A stretch of DNA of 52,431 bases from Osedax symbiont Rs1 (GTDB taxonomy: Bacteria; Pseudomonadota; Gammaproteobacteria; Pseudomonadales; Balneatricaceae), in the NCBI GenBank assembly GCA_000416275.1, contig ASZJ01000049.1, forward strand, positions 1-52,431, in the 5' to 3' direction. A program made the translations under genes and the position numbers. Numbering within the stretch: the stretch's first letter is position 1; every line of letters begins with the position of its first letter. Below are positions 25,662 through 32,869 of the stretch, piece by piece. Below the pieces are notes generated by a model. It was not told the origin of the DNA, ran no database searches, and saw only the letters and a list, made by a program, of their open reading frames with translations.

Positions 25662-26864
25662 ATGTCTAGTAAACAAAAAAACAGAAAAATTGGCATTATG
25701 ATTTGCGGTCACGGTAGCCGAGATAAAGATGCAGAAAGAGAGTTCTCTAGAGTGGCGGCGGGCTTGAAAGAGCGCTTCCCGGGAGTACCTATTGAGTATG
25801 GGTTCCTAGAGTTTTCTGCGCCTAATATCCACATGGGGCTGCATAAATTAGTGGCGCTGGGGGTCGAGGACATCTACGCGGTGCCGGGGATGTTATTTGC
25901 CGCTACCCATGCTCGCAATGACATTCCAAGTGTGTTGCTGAATTTTCAACAGCAGTTGGGTGATAGCGCGGTAAAAATTCACTACGGCAGTGAATTAGGC
26001 TTGCACCCGGCGATGATCGAGGCTTTTCAAACCCGCATTTATCAAGCGATGGATATAGATTGCCAGCAAGTGCCAGCGAGTATTCACGATACTATGCTGG
26101 TGGTTGTAGGGCGAGGTACCTCGGATACACTCGCCAATGCTGAAGCGGCTAAACTAACTCGAATCGTCAATGAAAACATCGGCTTCGGTTGGGCGGATAC
26201 GGTGTACTCCGGAGTGACTTATCCCTCGGTGGGGGTCGGTCTTGAGCGCTTAATTAAACTCGGCTTTAAGAAGATAGTGGTAGCCCCTTATTTTCTGTTT
26301 ACCGGGCGTTTAATCAAACGAATTTATGCGTATGTCGATCAAATTGCAGCGGCGCACCCGGACATTGAATTTATTAAAACCCCTTATTTAAACGATCACC
26401 CAAAGGTTATTGATGCTTTTGAAGTGCGCTTGCGAGAAATAATGAGCGATGTTTCGACAGCGACGGGCAGCACCGAAAGCTCTACAGTAGCTGGCCAGGT
26501 GCCAAAAAATGAAACCTTAATGCAATCTTTCAGTCGACGTTTGGCCGCCGGTGAAGTGGATATTCATCACCATCATGCTGAGTTTGTCGATCCAGAAGAA
26601 GGACAAGGTGCACTTGATGAGCATCATGATCATCAGCATGCGGACGGCTCGCATACTCACGATCACTCACACTCACACTCACATGATCACTCACATGAGC
26701 ACGGTCACTCCCACGGTATTTATAAGCACATCGATCATCCTTTGGGACCGCGCACTATGATAGGTGAAAATTTGTGCTGTTGTTTCATGAGCCAATTTCC
26801 ACAGGCCGTGTTAGATGAAGAGGTGGCCAAGGTACAATTGCAAACCTCAGTGCATAAAGCTTAG
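25662..26864 (+). CDS. cbiX: CbiX-type sirohydrochlorin cobaltochelatase with His-rich, Cys-containing C-terminal extension
   Basis: Two tandem CbiX-like domains: the first begins IGIMICGHGSRDKDAE with His17 as the expected metal/porphyrin ligand, the second begins VVVGRGTSD and contains VVAPYFLFTGRL. Known CbiX enzymes insert Co2+ into sirohydrochlorin without ATP. From about residue 300 a histidine-rich tract (HDHSHSHSHDHSHEHGHSHG and similar) leads to a conserved-looking end with HPLGPRTMIGENLCCCFMSQFP, including three consecutive cysteines near 372-374. The tail could store metal or bind a cluster, which is inference. ATG 25662 with AAGAG upstream is preferred over TTG 25656. Confidence 0.86.
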   Translation: MSSKQKNRKIGIMICGHGSRDKDAEREFSRVAAGLKERFPGVPIEYGFLEFSAPNIHMGLHKLVALGVEDIYAVPGMLFAATHARNDIPSVLLNFQQQLGDSAVKIHYGSELGLHPAMIEAFQTRIYQAMDIDCQQVPASIHDTMLVVVGRGTSDTLANAEAAKLTRIVNENIGFGWADTVYSGVTYPSVGVGLERLIKLGFKKIVVAPYFLFTGRLIKRIYAYVDQIAAAHPDIEFIKTPYLNDHPKVIDAFEVRLREIMSDVSTATGSTESSTVAGQVPKNETLMQSFSRRLAAGEVDIHHHHAEFVDPEEGQGALDEHHDHQHADGSHTHDHSHSHSHDHSHEHGHSHGIYKHIDHPLGPRTMIGENLCCCFMSQFPQAVLDEEVAKVQLQTSVHKA

Positions 26865-26873
26865 GCGATTTTG

Positions 26874-27395
26874 ATGATTGAATTGTTTTTAGGGGGCACC
26901 CGCTCCGGAAAATCTAAGTTAGCGGAGCAAGCGGCGAGCAGCAGTGGTAAGCATGTGGTGTATATTGCCACCGCCACCGCCACCGCGAGTGATCGACAAA
27001 TGCAGCAGCGGATTGAGCGGCATCGCAGCAGCCGGCCGCAGCACTGGAAAGTGCTTGAACAGCCATTCTTTTTAGCCGAGGCGATTGAAGAGCACGCCAG
27101 CCAAGAAAGTTGTATTTTGGTTGATTGTCTGACGTTGTGGTTAAGCAATTGCCTGTTTCACAAAGAGGCGGACTTTTTTCTTAGCCAGCGGCAGTTGTTG
27201 TTAAAGAGCTTAAATAACGCCGCGGGTCAGATTATTTTAGTCAGCAATGAAACCAATCTGGGGATTATCCCAATGGGTGAAGTGACACGAGAATTTTGCG
27301 ATCGAGCGGGGGAGCTGCATCAAGAGATAGCCGCGATTAGTGATAGAGTGACACTGGCGGTAGCGGGTTTACCGCTAGTGCTAAAAGATCAATAA
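26874..27395 (+). CDS. cobU: Adenosylcobinamide kinase / adenosylcobinamide-phosphate guanylyltransferase (CobU/CobP)
   Basis: Phosphorylates adenosylcobinamide and then transfers GMP to it. The 173 residues have the P-loop GGTRSGKS (7-14), the RIERHRSSRPQHW segment carrying the GMP-accepting histidine, and ILVDCLTLWLSN and VSNETNLGIIPMGEVTREF blocks. ATG 26874 is chosen over the TTG one codon earlier. A run of four Ala-Thr pairs (ATATATA) reflects a small GCCACC repeat. The 160-bp spacer after it contains only weak repeats. Confidence 0.96.
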   Translation: MIELFLGGTRSGKSKLAEQAASSSGKHVVYIATATATASDRQMQQRIERHRSSRPQHWKVLEQPFFLAEAIEEHASQESCILVDCLTLWLSNCLFHKEADFFLSQRQLLLKSLNNAAGQIILVSNETNLGIIPMGEVTREFCDRAGELHQEIAAISDRVTLAVAGLPLVLKDQ

Positions 27396-27404
27396 AATTT
27401 AAAT

Positions 27405-27460
27405 TTTTAGTTAGAAGCTTTTAGTTAGATGTGTTGGAGTTAGAATTTTTATAATTAGCA
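27405..27460. repeat. Weak 14-15-bp repeat after cobU
   Basis: TTAG cores recur at 27411, 27425, 27440 and 27455 in similar AT-rich contexts (TTTTAGTTAGAAGC, TTTAGTTAGATGTG, TGGAGTTAGAATTT). The units are diverged; it is listed because it again lies in a cob spacer. Confidence 0.4.
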
Positions 27461-27554
27461 GTTTTAGAGTCACAGCGAAAAATCGTCTACCCGGTTAAAC
27501 GATATTTTGAACAGCAGATAGGCCATTAGTAGGCACCGAATACAAGGTAATAAA

Positions 27555-28607
27555 ATGAATAATTGGATATTTTCAAAGGTCAAAAAGCTCGATCAAAGCG
27601 CTAGAAATGCAGCGATAGCACGTCAATCTCAACTAACTAAGCCTTTAGGTGCACTGGGAAAATTAGAGACAATCGCTATTGAACTTGCCGCCATGCAAGG
27701 GTCTATGCCCAGTATTAATACCCCTTATATATGTGTGTTTGCAGCAGATCACGGGATTGCCGCTAGCGGTGTCTCCGCTTTTCCGCAGGAAGTGACTGCA
27801 CAAATGGTCGCAAATTTCGCCAGCGGTGGCGCTGCGATCAGCGTGTTGGCAAAATCCTTACTGGCGCCCTTTGATATTGTTAATTTAGGGACGGTTAGCG
27901 TCACGGACTATCCGGGGGTCAATAATGAGTTTATCGGCCCGGGCACCGCTAATATGCTGCACCAAGATGCAATGACTAAATTGCAGTGTGCGCAGGCGTT
28001 AGAGATTGGTCGTAACTATTTGTTACACGCGAAAAAGTGCGGCTGTGATATGTTTATCGGTGGCGACATGGGCATTGGCAACACCACTTCAGCAACGGTT
28101 TTAGCGGCGGCCTTAATAGGTGCGCCTGCGATTAGCTTAACCGGCGCCGGTACGGGGTTAGATGCCGAGGGAATTAAGCACAAAGTAGACATTATTGAAC
28201 AGGTACTGGCGAAGCATTTTGACGATCAACTTACAGCTGAAAAGTTGTTACAAAAAGTCGGAGGCTTTGAAATAGCGGCCTTAGTCGGCAGTTATATCGC
28301 CGCTGCTCAAATAGGCATGCCGGTGTTAGTGGATGGTTTTATCTGCACTGCTGCTGCGATGGTCGCCGTTGCAATATCTCCTGAAAGTCGTGCTTGGATG
28401 ATATTCTCACACGGCTCTGCTGAACCTGGCCATAAACTGATGTTGGAGCATCTGCAAGCTAGCCCAGTCTTAGATTTGGGGATGCGCTTAGGTGAGGGTA
28501 GTGGTGCGGCAGTGTGTGTACCTATCTTGCAAATAGCCTGTAAATTGCATAATCAAATGGCCACATTCGCCGAGGCGGCGGTCGCTGGAAAACTAGATGA
28601 GCACTAG
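27555..28607 (+). CDS. cobT: Nicotinate-nucleotide:dimethylbenzimidazole phosphoribosyltransferase (CobT)
   Basis: Makes alpha-ribazole phosphate from nicotinate mononucleotide and dimethylbenzimidazole. The 350-residue protein has the family features TKPLGALGKLE, VFAADHGIAASGVSAFPQEVT, GGDMGIGNTTSA, and the catalytic glutamate Glu314 in DLGMRLGEGSGAA. It opens a tight sub-run cobT-cobC-cobS for the nucleotide loop, whose genes all overlap. The 160 bp upstream could hold an internal promoter, but none is obvious and no riboswitch is present. Confidence 0.97.
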   Translation: MNNWIFSKVKKLDQSARNAAIARQSQLTKPLGALGKLETIAIELAAMQGSMPSINTPYICVFAADHGIAASGVSAFPQEVTAQMVANFASGGAAISVLAKSLLAPFDIVNLGTVSVTDYPGVNNEFIGPGTANMLHQDAMTKLQCAQALEIGRNYLLHAKKCGCDMFIGGDMGIGNTTSATVLAAALIGAPAISLTGAGTGLDAEGIKHKVDIIEQVLAKHFDDQLTAEKLLQKVGGFEIAALVGSYIAAAQIGMPVLVDGFICTAAAMVAVAISPESRAWMIFSHGSAEPGHKLMLEHLQASPVLDLGMRLGEGSGAAVCVPILQIACKLHNQMATFAEAAVAGKLDEH

Positions 28608-29157
28608 CTCATTGGATCTATTAAGGCACGGTAAAACCACCGCCGGTAGTGCCTACATAGGTAGTACAGATGTTGCTTTGACTGAATTAGGTTGGTCGCA
28701 AATGAACGCCTCTGTCGAGCATTACTTAATAACTGCAGAGCCGTGGGACTTAATCGTCAGCTCACCACTGGTGCGCTGTGCTGACTTTTCAGCTAAGTTA
28801 GCGGCGACTTTAGCAGTGCCTTTGAAGATAGAAGCGGATTTAGCCGAGTATCATTTCGGGGCATGGGAAAACAAAACTGCACTGCAAGTAATGGCGGAAT
28901 TTCCGAATAAACTCGAGCAGTTTTGGCAAGATCCGCTGCAATTTCCGCCGACCAATGGCGAGCGACTAGAAGATTTTAGTCGTCGAATTGATGCGGTACT
29001 TGAAAAAATCCGCACTGCATATAGCGGGCAAAAAGTCTTGTTAGTCTGTCACGGTGGAGTTATTCGCTACCTGCTGAGTAGAGAGCAGCGCTCGGCAATC
29101 TCAAGCATGTTAAATTTTTCGGTGGCGCACGGTGAATTAAAGAGTATCGAACTTTGA
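28597..29157 (+). CDS. cobC: Alpha-ribazole-5'-phosphate phosphatase, histidine phosphatase family (CobC)
   Basis: Removes the 5' phosphate from alpha-ribazole phosphate or adenosylcobalamin phosphate. The RHG motif is at residues 10-12 with the phospho-accepting His11, and the second catalytic histidine lies in VLLVCHGGVIRYLL. The Glu in ADLAEYHFGAWENK is the usual acid. The 186 residues are normal. Its ATG overlaps cobT by 11 bp and its stop overlaps the cobS start by 4 bp; context fixes the function within a broad superfamily. Confidence 0.9.
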   Translation: MSTSSLDLLRHGKTTAGSAYIGSTDVALTELGWSQMNASVEHYLITAEPWDLIVSSPLVRCADFSAKLAATLAVPLKIEADLAEYHFGAWENKTALQVMAEFPNKLEQFWQDPLQFPPTNGERLEDFSRRIDAVLEKIRTAYSGQKVLLVCHGGVIRYLLSREQRSAISSMLNFSVAHGELKSIEL

Positions 29158-29891
29158 ATTATCTTAAAAGCAGCTTAGTGGCGCTGCAGTTTTTGACCCA
29201 AATACCGGTGCATTTTAAAAAATATCCAGAGTCTAAAACGGCGGCGGGCTCGCTGATTTTCTATCCGTTAATTGGTGGCTTAATTGGTTTGGCTCTAGTC
29301 GCGATCGGCTTTTTTTTGGCAGACTTACCTGAGCTGTTTAGCGCGGCGATCTTATTGGTTTTTTGGGTAGCTATTACCGGGGCTCTACATATCGATGGCC
29401 TCGCTGATAGTTGCGATGCCTGGATAGGTGGGCAAGGCAGTGCTGCGCGAACCTTAGAAATCATGAAAGACCCTTGCAGCGGGCCGATTGCCGTAGTCAC
29501 AGTGCTATGCACGCTACTGCTTAAATTCAGTGCGATGGTGGCGGTGTTAGAAGTGCAAGCTTATTGGATGCTGATGCTAGCGCCGCTGGTTGCTCGATCT
29601 ATGTTGCCGATTCTGCTGCTGTTAACTCCCTATGTCAGGGCCGGTGGGATAGGTGCGGTGCTGGTCAGTCATGCTCCAAGGACACAAGTCTATTGCGGCT
29701 GTGGATTGGCATTGATCTTTGCTTATCTATTAGGTAACGGATCAATTATAATCATGGCTGCGGTGAGTTTATACTGCTTGAGAATGATGATGATCAAGAG
29801 AATTAATGGTATCACTGGCGATACTGCTGGTGCGAGTATTGAAATAGTAGAAGCGGTGGTGTTAGTGGCTATCGTTATCAATCTTTACTAA
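29154..29891 (+). CDS. cobS: Adenosylcobinamide-GDP ribazoletransferase, cobalamin synthase (CobS)
   Basis: Integral membrane enzyme joining adenosylcobinamide-GDP to alpha-ribazole (phosphate), the last step of the pathway. The 245 residues are highly hydrophobic with the motifs ALQFLTQIPV near the start, HIDGLADSCDAWIGG (Mg-binding acidic residues) and KDPCSGPIAV. ITGDTAGASIEIVEAVVL near the C-terminus is also typical. Start is TTG within the overlapping TTGA. It is the last gene of the cobalamin cluster, and no clear terminator follows before the MITE at 30001. Confidence 0.96.
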   Translation: MNYLKSSLVALQFLTQIPVHFKKYPESKTAAGSLIFYPLIGGLIGLALVAIGFFLADLPELFSAAILLVFWVAITGALHIDGLADSCDAWIGGQGSAARTLEIMKDPCSGPIAVVTVLCTLLLKFSAMVAVLEVQAYWMLMLAPLVARSMLPILLLLTPYVRAGGIGAVLVSHAPRTQVYCGCGLALIFAYLLGNGSIIIMAAVSLYCLRMMMIKRINGITGDTAGASIEIVEAVVLVAIVINLY

Positions 29892-30000
29892 AACCTGAAT
29901 TTAGCCTTTAGATAATGGCTGTTTTGTGGTTTGTGCGCATCAATAGCTGCTGGTTTTATCTCCCGCTAAATCCTAATTATAGCTGGATCACTAATTAATA

Positions 30001-30209
30001 CCTGAATCCGTGACTTCAAAGTGAATACAGAGTGTAAGATATTGGTTTTACGGTGGAATTGAAAAATCTTAGCTGCAAGCTAATATGCGTCCTGCATTCG
30101 CTAAATAAATGCATCCGTGCATAAAACCCGTAGGTTCAGCGGGCATTTTTCTAACCGCTGTAGAATCAATAGCTTGCGCTATGTGGTGCAGTGAAGTCAC
30201 TGATTCAGG
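30001..30209 (+). repeat. MITE family 1, long copy (209 bp) with TAATA target duplication
   Basis: Begins CCTGAATCCGTGACTTCA and ends TGAAGTCACTGATTCAGG, an 18-bp terminal inverted repeat with one mismatch. The 5-bp flanks TAATA (29996-30000 and 30210-30214) are identical. Relative to the 160-bp form it carries about 50 extra bases in the middle (around AAATAAATGCATCC). It fills the spacer between cobS and the next gene, and its right end is 33 bp from that gene's ATG. Confidence 0.92.
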
Positions 30210-30242
30210 TAATATATTGATCCAAAAGAGAATATTTAAAAT

Positions 30243-30986
30243 ATGCAAAAATATATACACACCCAATCTGATGAGTACGGAGATTTGGCCGTTATTGACG
30301 ATGGGCAGAAAGGGCAGTACCGAATACTCTCTTTTGCGGTTGGCGACGAACAAAGTATACAGTTAAAAAGTGAACCTCATATTTTACAGCATCCCTATAC
30401 GCAGGCGATGATGCTCTCGCTACTCTTTTGCCAACCTAAAAGCGTGTTGTTACTAGGTTTAGGTGCCGGTAGTCTACTCAGTTCACTGCATCACAATGTG
30501 GCTGGAGTGCGGATCACTGCCGTCGAGTTACGGCAAAGTGTTATCGATATAGCGATACGATATTTTCGACTACCTAGCAGTAAAAAAATATCTGTGATCT
30601 GTGATGACGCCGCTCATTATCTACAGCAGCCAGCGATTAAAAAAGTTGATCTGATCATGAGCGATTTGTATAACGATGAGGGGATGGATAAGGCGCAAGT
30701 CAGTACTGCGTATCTTGATGCCTGTCTCGCGCAGCTTAAAGTCAATGGTTGGCTAGTGCTAAATTGCTGGGATGGTGCACAGGAGCAGCCGTCGCTGCTG
30801 GCATATCTTAAAAAATCTTTTGCCGATGTGCGCACTTGCGAATCGGGAGATGGCAATGTGGTTATTATAGCCGGTCGACAAAAGGATTTAAAATCAGCGT
30901 CCGAACTAAAAAAAGTGGCGGTTAAACTCTCACTTAAATTGGAATTTAATTTACAGCCGTACCTGTCAAACTTAGTGCTGAAATAA
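30243..30986 (+). CDS. Spermidine-synthase-like SAM/dcSAM-dependent transferase
   Basis: A 247-residue soluble Rossmann protein of the SpeE-like group. LLGLGAGSLLSSL is motif I, ITAVELRQSVIDIA the acidic strand-2 motif, VICDDAAHYL the third, and DLIMSDLYNDEG the catalytic-Asp region of polyamine synthases. It lacks an obvious N-terminal beta-hairpin domain and the GGGDG of true spermidine synthases is degenerate, so it may act on another substrate. It stands alone between two MITE copies in inverted orientation, with a MITE ending 33 bp upstream. Confidence 0.72.
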   Translation: MQKYIHTQSDEYGDLAVIDDGQKGQYRILSFAVGDEQSIQLKSEPHILQHPYTQAMMLSLLFCQPKSVLLLGLGAGSLLSSLHHNVAGVRITAVELRQSVIDIAIRYFRLPSSKKISVICDDAAHYLQQPAIKKVDLIMSDLYNDEGMDKAQVSTAYLDACLAQLKVNGWLVLNCWDGAQEQPSLLAYLKKSFADVRTCESGDGNVVIIAGRQKDLKSASELKKVAVKLSLKLEFNLQPYLSNLVLK

Positions 30987-31094
30987 TACTGAAACTACTG
31001 GGATTTAGAGCATTTTCCAATTAACATGAACTTTCCTCGGCACTGGTAACAGTGCCTATAGGGTTAGTAATTGGAATGCTTGGTAAAGTATTAA

Positions 31095-31254
31095 CCTGAA
31101 TCACTGACTTCACTGCACCACATAGCGCAAGCTCTTGATTCTACGGCGGTTAGAAAAATACCCGCTGAGCCTACGGGTGCGGCTAAGATTTTTCAATTCC
31201 ACCGTAGAAGCAATATCTTACACTCTGTATTCACTTTGAAGTCACGGATTCAGG
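31095..31254 (-). repeat. MITE family 1, 160-bp copy with ATTAA target duplication
   Basis: Same element as at 30001 in inverse orientation and without the ~50-bp insert. Starts CCTGAATCACTGACTTCA, ends TGAAGTCACGGATTCAGG. ATTAA occurs at 31090-31094 and again at 31255-31259. The rest of the 366-bp gap before the NADH dehydrogenase holds a GGCACTG/CAGTGCC hairpin (31039-31056) and nothing else recognised. Confidence 0.93.
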
Positions 31255-31352
31255 ATTAAATTATGCAATTAAATGCTGACTTATCCGAACTGTTCCTATT
31301 TAGCTTCGTCCTGCGCTGTTACTAATCCTATAATATTATTGAGGATTAGATC

Positions 31353-32645
31353 ATGTTAAAAATTGTTATCGTAGGAGGAGGAGCAGGGGGCTTAGAACTC
31401 GCTGCTAAACTAGGTAATAGCTTAGGTAAAAAACGTCGCGCAGAGATCGTTTTGCTCGATCAAAATCGCTCACACATCTGGAAACCTCTTCTGCACGAAG
31501 TGGCAACGGGTACTTTAGATACGAGTATTGATGGTGTGGTGTATCATGCCCATGCTGCCAAACACCACTATCAATTCTGTCTCGGTCGTTTTATTGGAGT
31601 TAATCCGCGGCAAAATAAGCTGGCAATAGCGGCCAGCTTTGCCGATGATGGCTTACAAATATTGCCAGAGCGGGAGCTGAATTACGATATCTTAGTACTG
31701 GCCATAGGCAGTCAGAGCAATGATTTCTCGACACCAGGGGTGCAAGAGCACTGCCACTTCTTGGATTCTCCGCAACAGGCAGAAAAATTTCATCACGCCT
31801 TACTCAATCAGTTCTTAAGACTTGATCAAACCAGTGACAAAAACCAGTGCCTAAATATATCGATTGTCGGTGCAGGGGCCACGGGGGTAGAGTTGTCGGC
31901 TGAGTTGTTGAATGTTACAGCGTTGGTTAGAGCGTATAATATGCCTAACATAACTACTGATAAGCTAAAGATTAATCTTATCGAAGCGGGGCCGAGAATT
32001 TTATCTGCGTTAACCGAGCGCATTTCTAATTCAGCCCGTCGAGAACTGCTAGATCTTGGGGTTGAAGTTAGAGAAAAAACCAGAGTGACGCAAGCGACCG
32101 CAGCGGGTTTTATCACGAGTGAGGGTGAACTGATTCATGCAGATCTTTTGCTTTGGGCCGCGGGGATCAAAGTTCCAGACTACATTAAAAATTTAGGCAT
32201 ATTTGAGCTTAATCACCTCAATCAGATTATCGTAAAACCCAGTTTACAATCGACCATTGCCGATGATATTTATGTGTTGGGAGACTGTTGTGGTTTTCAA
32301 AATGATGACGGTTCTTGGGTTCCTCCCAGAGCGCAGTCAGCGCATCAAATGGCTGATAAGGTTAAAGACAATATCATCGCAGGAATGCTTAATAAGGAGC
32401 AGAAAAGCTATCAATATCGGGACTATGGATCACTGGTCAGCTTGAGTCGCTTTGGCGCGGTGGGAAATTTAATGGGCAACTTAACTAAAAAATCAATGTT
32501 TATAGAAGGTCATATCGCGCGCATCATGTATATCTCTCTGTATCGAATGCATCAAATTGCGATTCATGGTTTAGCGAAGGCATTATTGGTGGTAGTGGCT
32601 GAAAAAATCGCCAAAGTAGTCAGGCCGAAAATGAAATTACATTAA
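31353..32645 (+). CDS. Type II NADH dehydrogenase-like FAD/NAD(P) oxidoreductase
   Basis: Membrane-associated, non-proton-pumping flavoprotein expected to pass electrons from NADH to quinone. The FAD-binding motif VIVGGGAGGLELA is at the N-terminus and an NAD-binding GAGATGVELSAEL lies near residue 172. DLLLWAAGIKVP and YVLGDCCGF are the usual FAD-contact regions. The C-terminal hydrophobic/amphipathic stretch (MYISLYRMHQIAIHGLAKALLVVVAEKIAKVV) fits membrane attachment. Length (430) matches Ndh. A MITE is inserted exactly at its stop codon and another lies ~100 bp upstream. A related sulfide:quinone-like function is possible. Confidence 0.87.
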   Translation: MLKIVIVGGGAGGLELAAKLGNSLGKKRRAEIVLLDQNRSHIWKPLLHEVATGTLDTSIDGVVYHAHAAKHHYQFCLGRFIGVNPRQNKLAIAASFADDGLQILPERELNYDILVLAIGSQSNDFSTPGVQEHCHFLDSPQQAEKFHHALLNQFLRLDQTSDKNQCLNISIVGAGATGVELSAELLNVTALVRAYNMPNITTDKLKINLIEAGPRILSALTERISNSARRELLDLGVEVREKTRVTQATAAGFITSEGELIHADLLLWAAGIKVPDYIKNLGIFELNHLNQIIVKPSLQSTIADDIYVLGDCCGFQNDDGSWVPPRAQSAHQMADKVKDNIIAGMLNKEQKSYQYRDYGSLVSLSRFGAVGNLMGNLTKKSMFIEGHIARIMYISLYRMHQIAIHGLAKALLVVVAEKIAKVVRPKMKLH

Positions 32646-32646
32646 A

Positions 32647-32806
32647 CCTGAATCCGTGACTTCACTGCACCACATAGCGCAAGCTCTTGATTGTACAGCG
32701 GTTAGAAAAATACTCACTGAACCTATGGGTGCAGTTAAGATTTTTCAATTCCACTGTAAAACCAATATCTTACACTCTGTATTCACTTTGAAGTCACGGA
32801 TTCAGG
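32647..32806 (-). repeat. MITE family 1, 160-bp copy at a stop codon, TTAAA target duplication
   Basis: Same orientation and length as the copy at 31095. The duplicated TTAAA (32642-32646 and 32807-32811) contains the TAA stop of the upstream oxidoreductase gene, so the insertion left the reading frame intact. It separates that gene from the convergent kinase operon. Confidence 0.93.
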
Positions 32807-32869
32807 TTAAACCTAGGCGGTAACAATGTCACTCAATGGACTTGGGTGACTTTATTTTGATGCAAACCC

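Noticed and set aside
26620-26760. His-rich frame on the plus strand at 26551 as a separate metal-binding peptide
   Set aside because: It is the shifted frame of the low-complexity His tract of cbiX and has no start signal of its own.
31095-32806. Composite transposon formed by two MITE copies around the NADH dehydrogenase gene
   Set aside because: Each copy has its own different target duplication (ATTAA and TTAAA), which shows two separate insertions; the outer flanks do not match.
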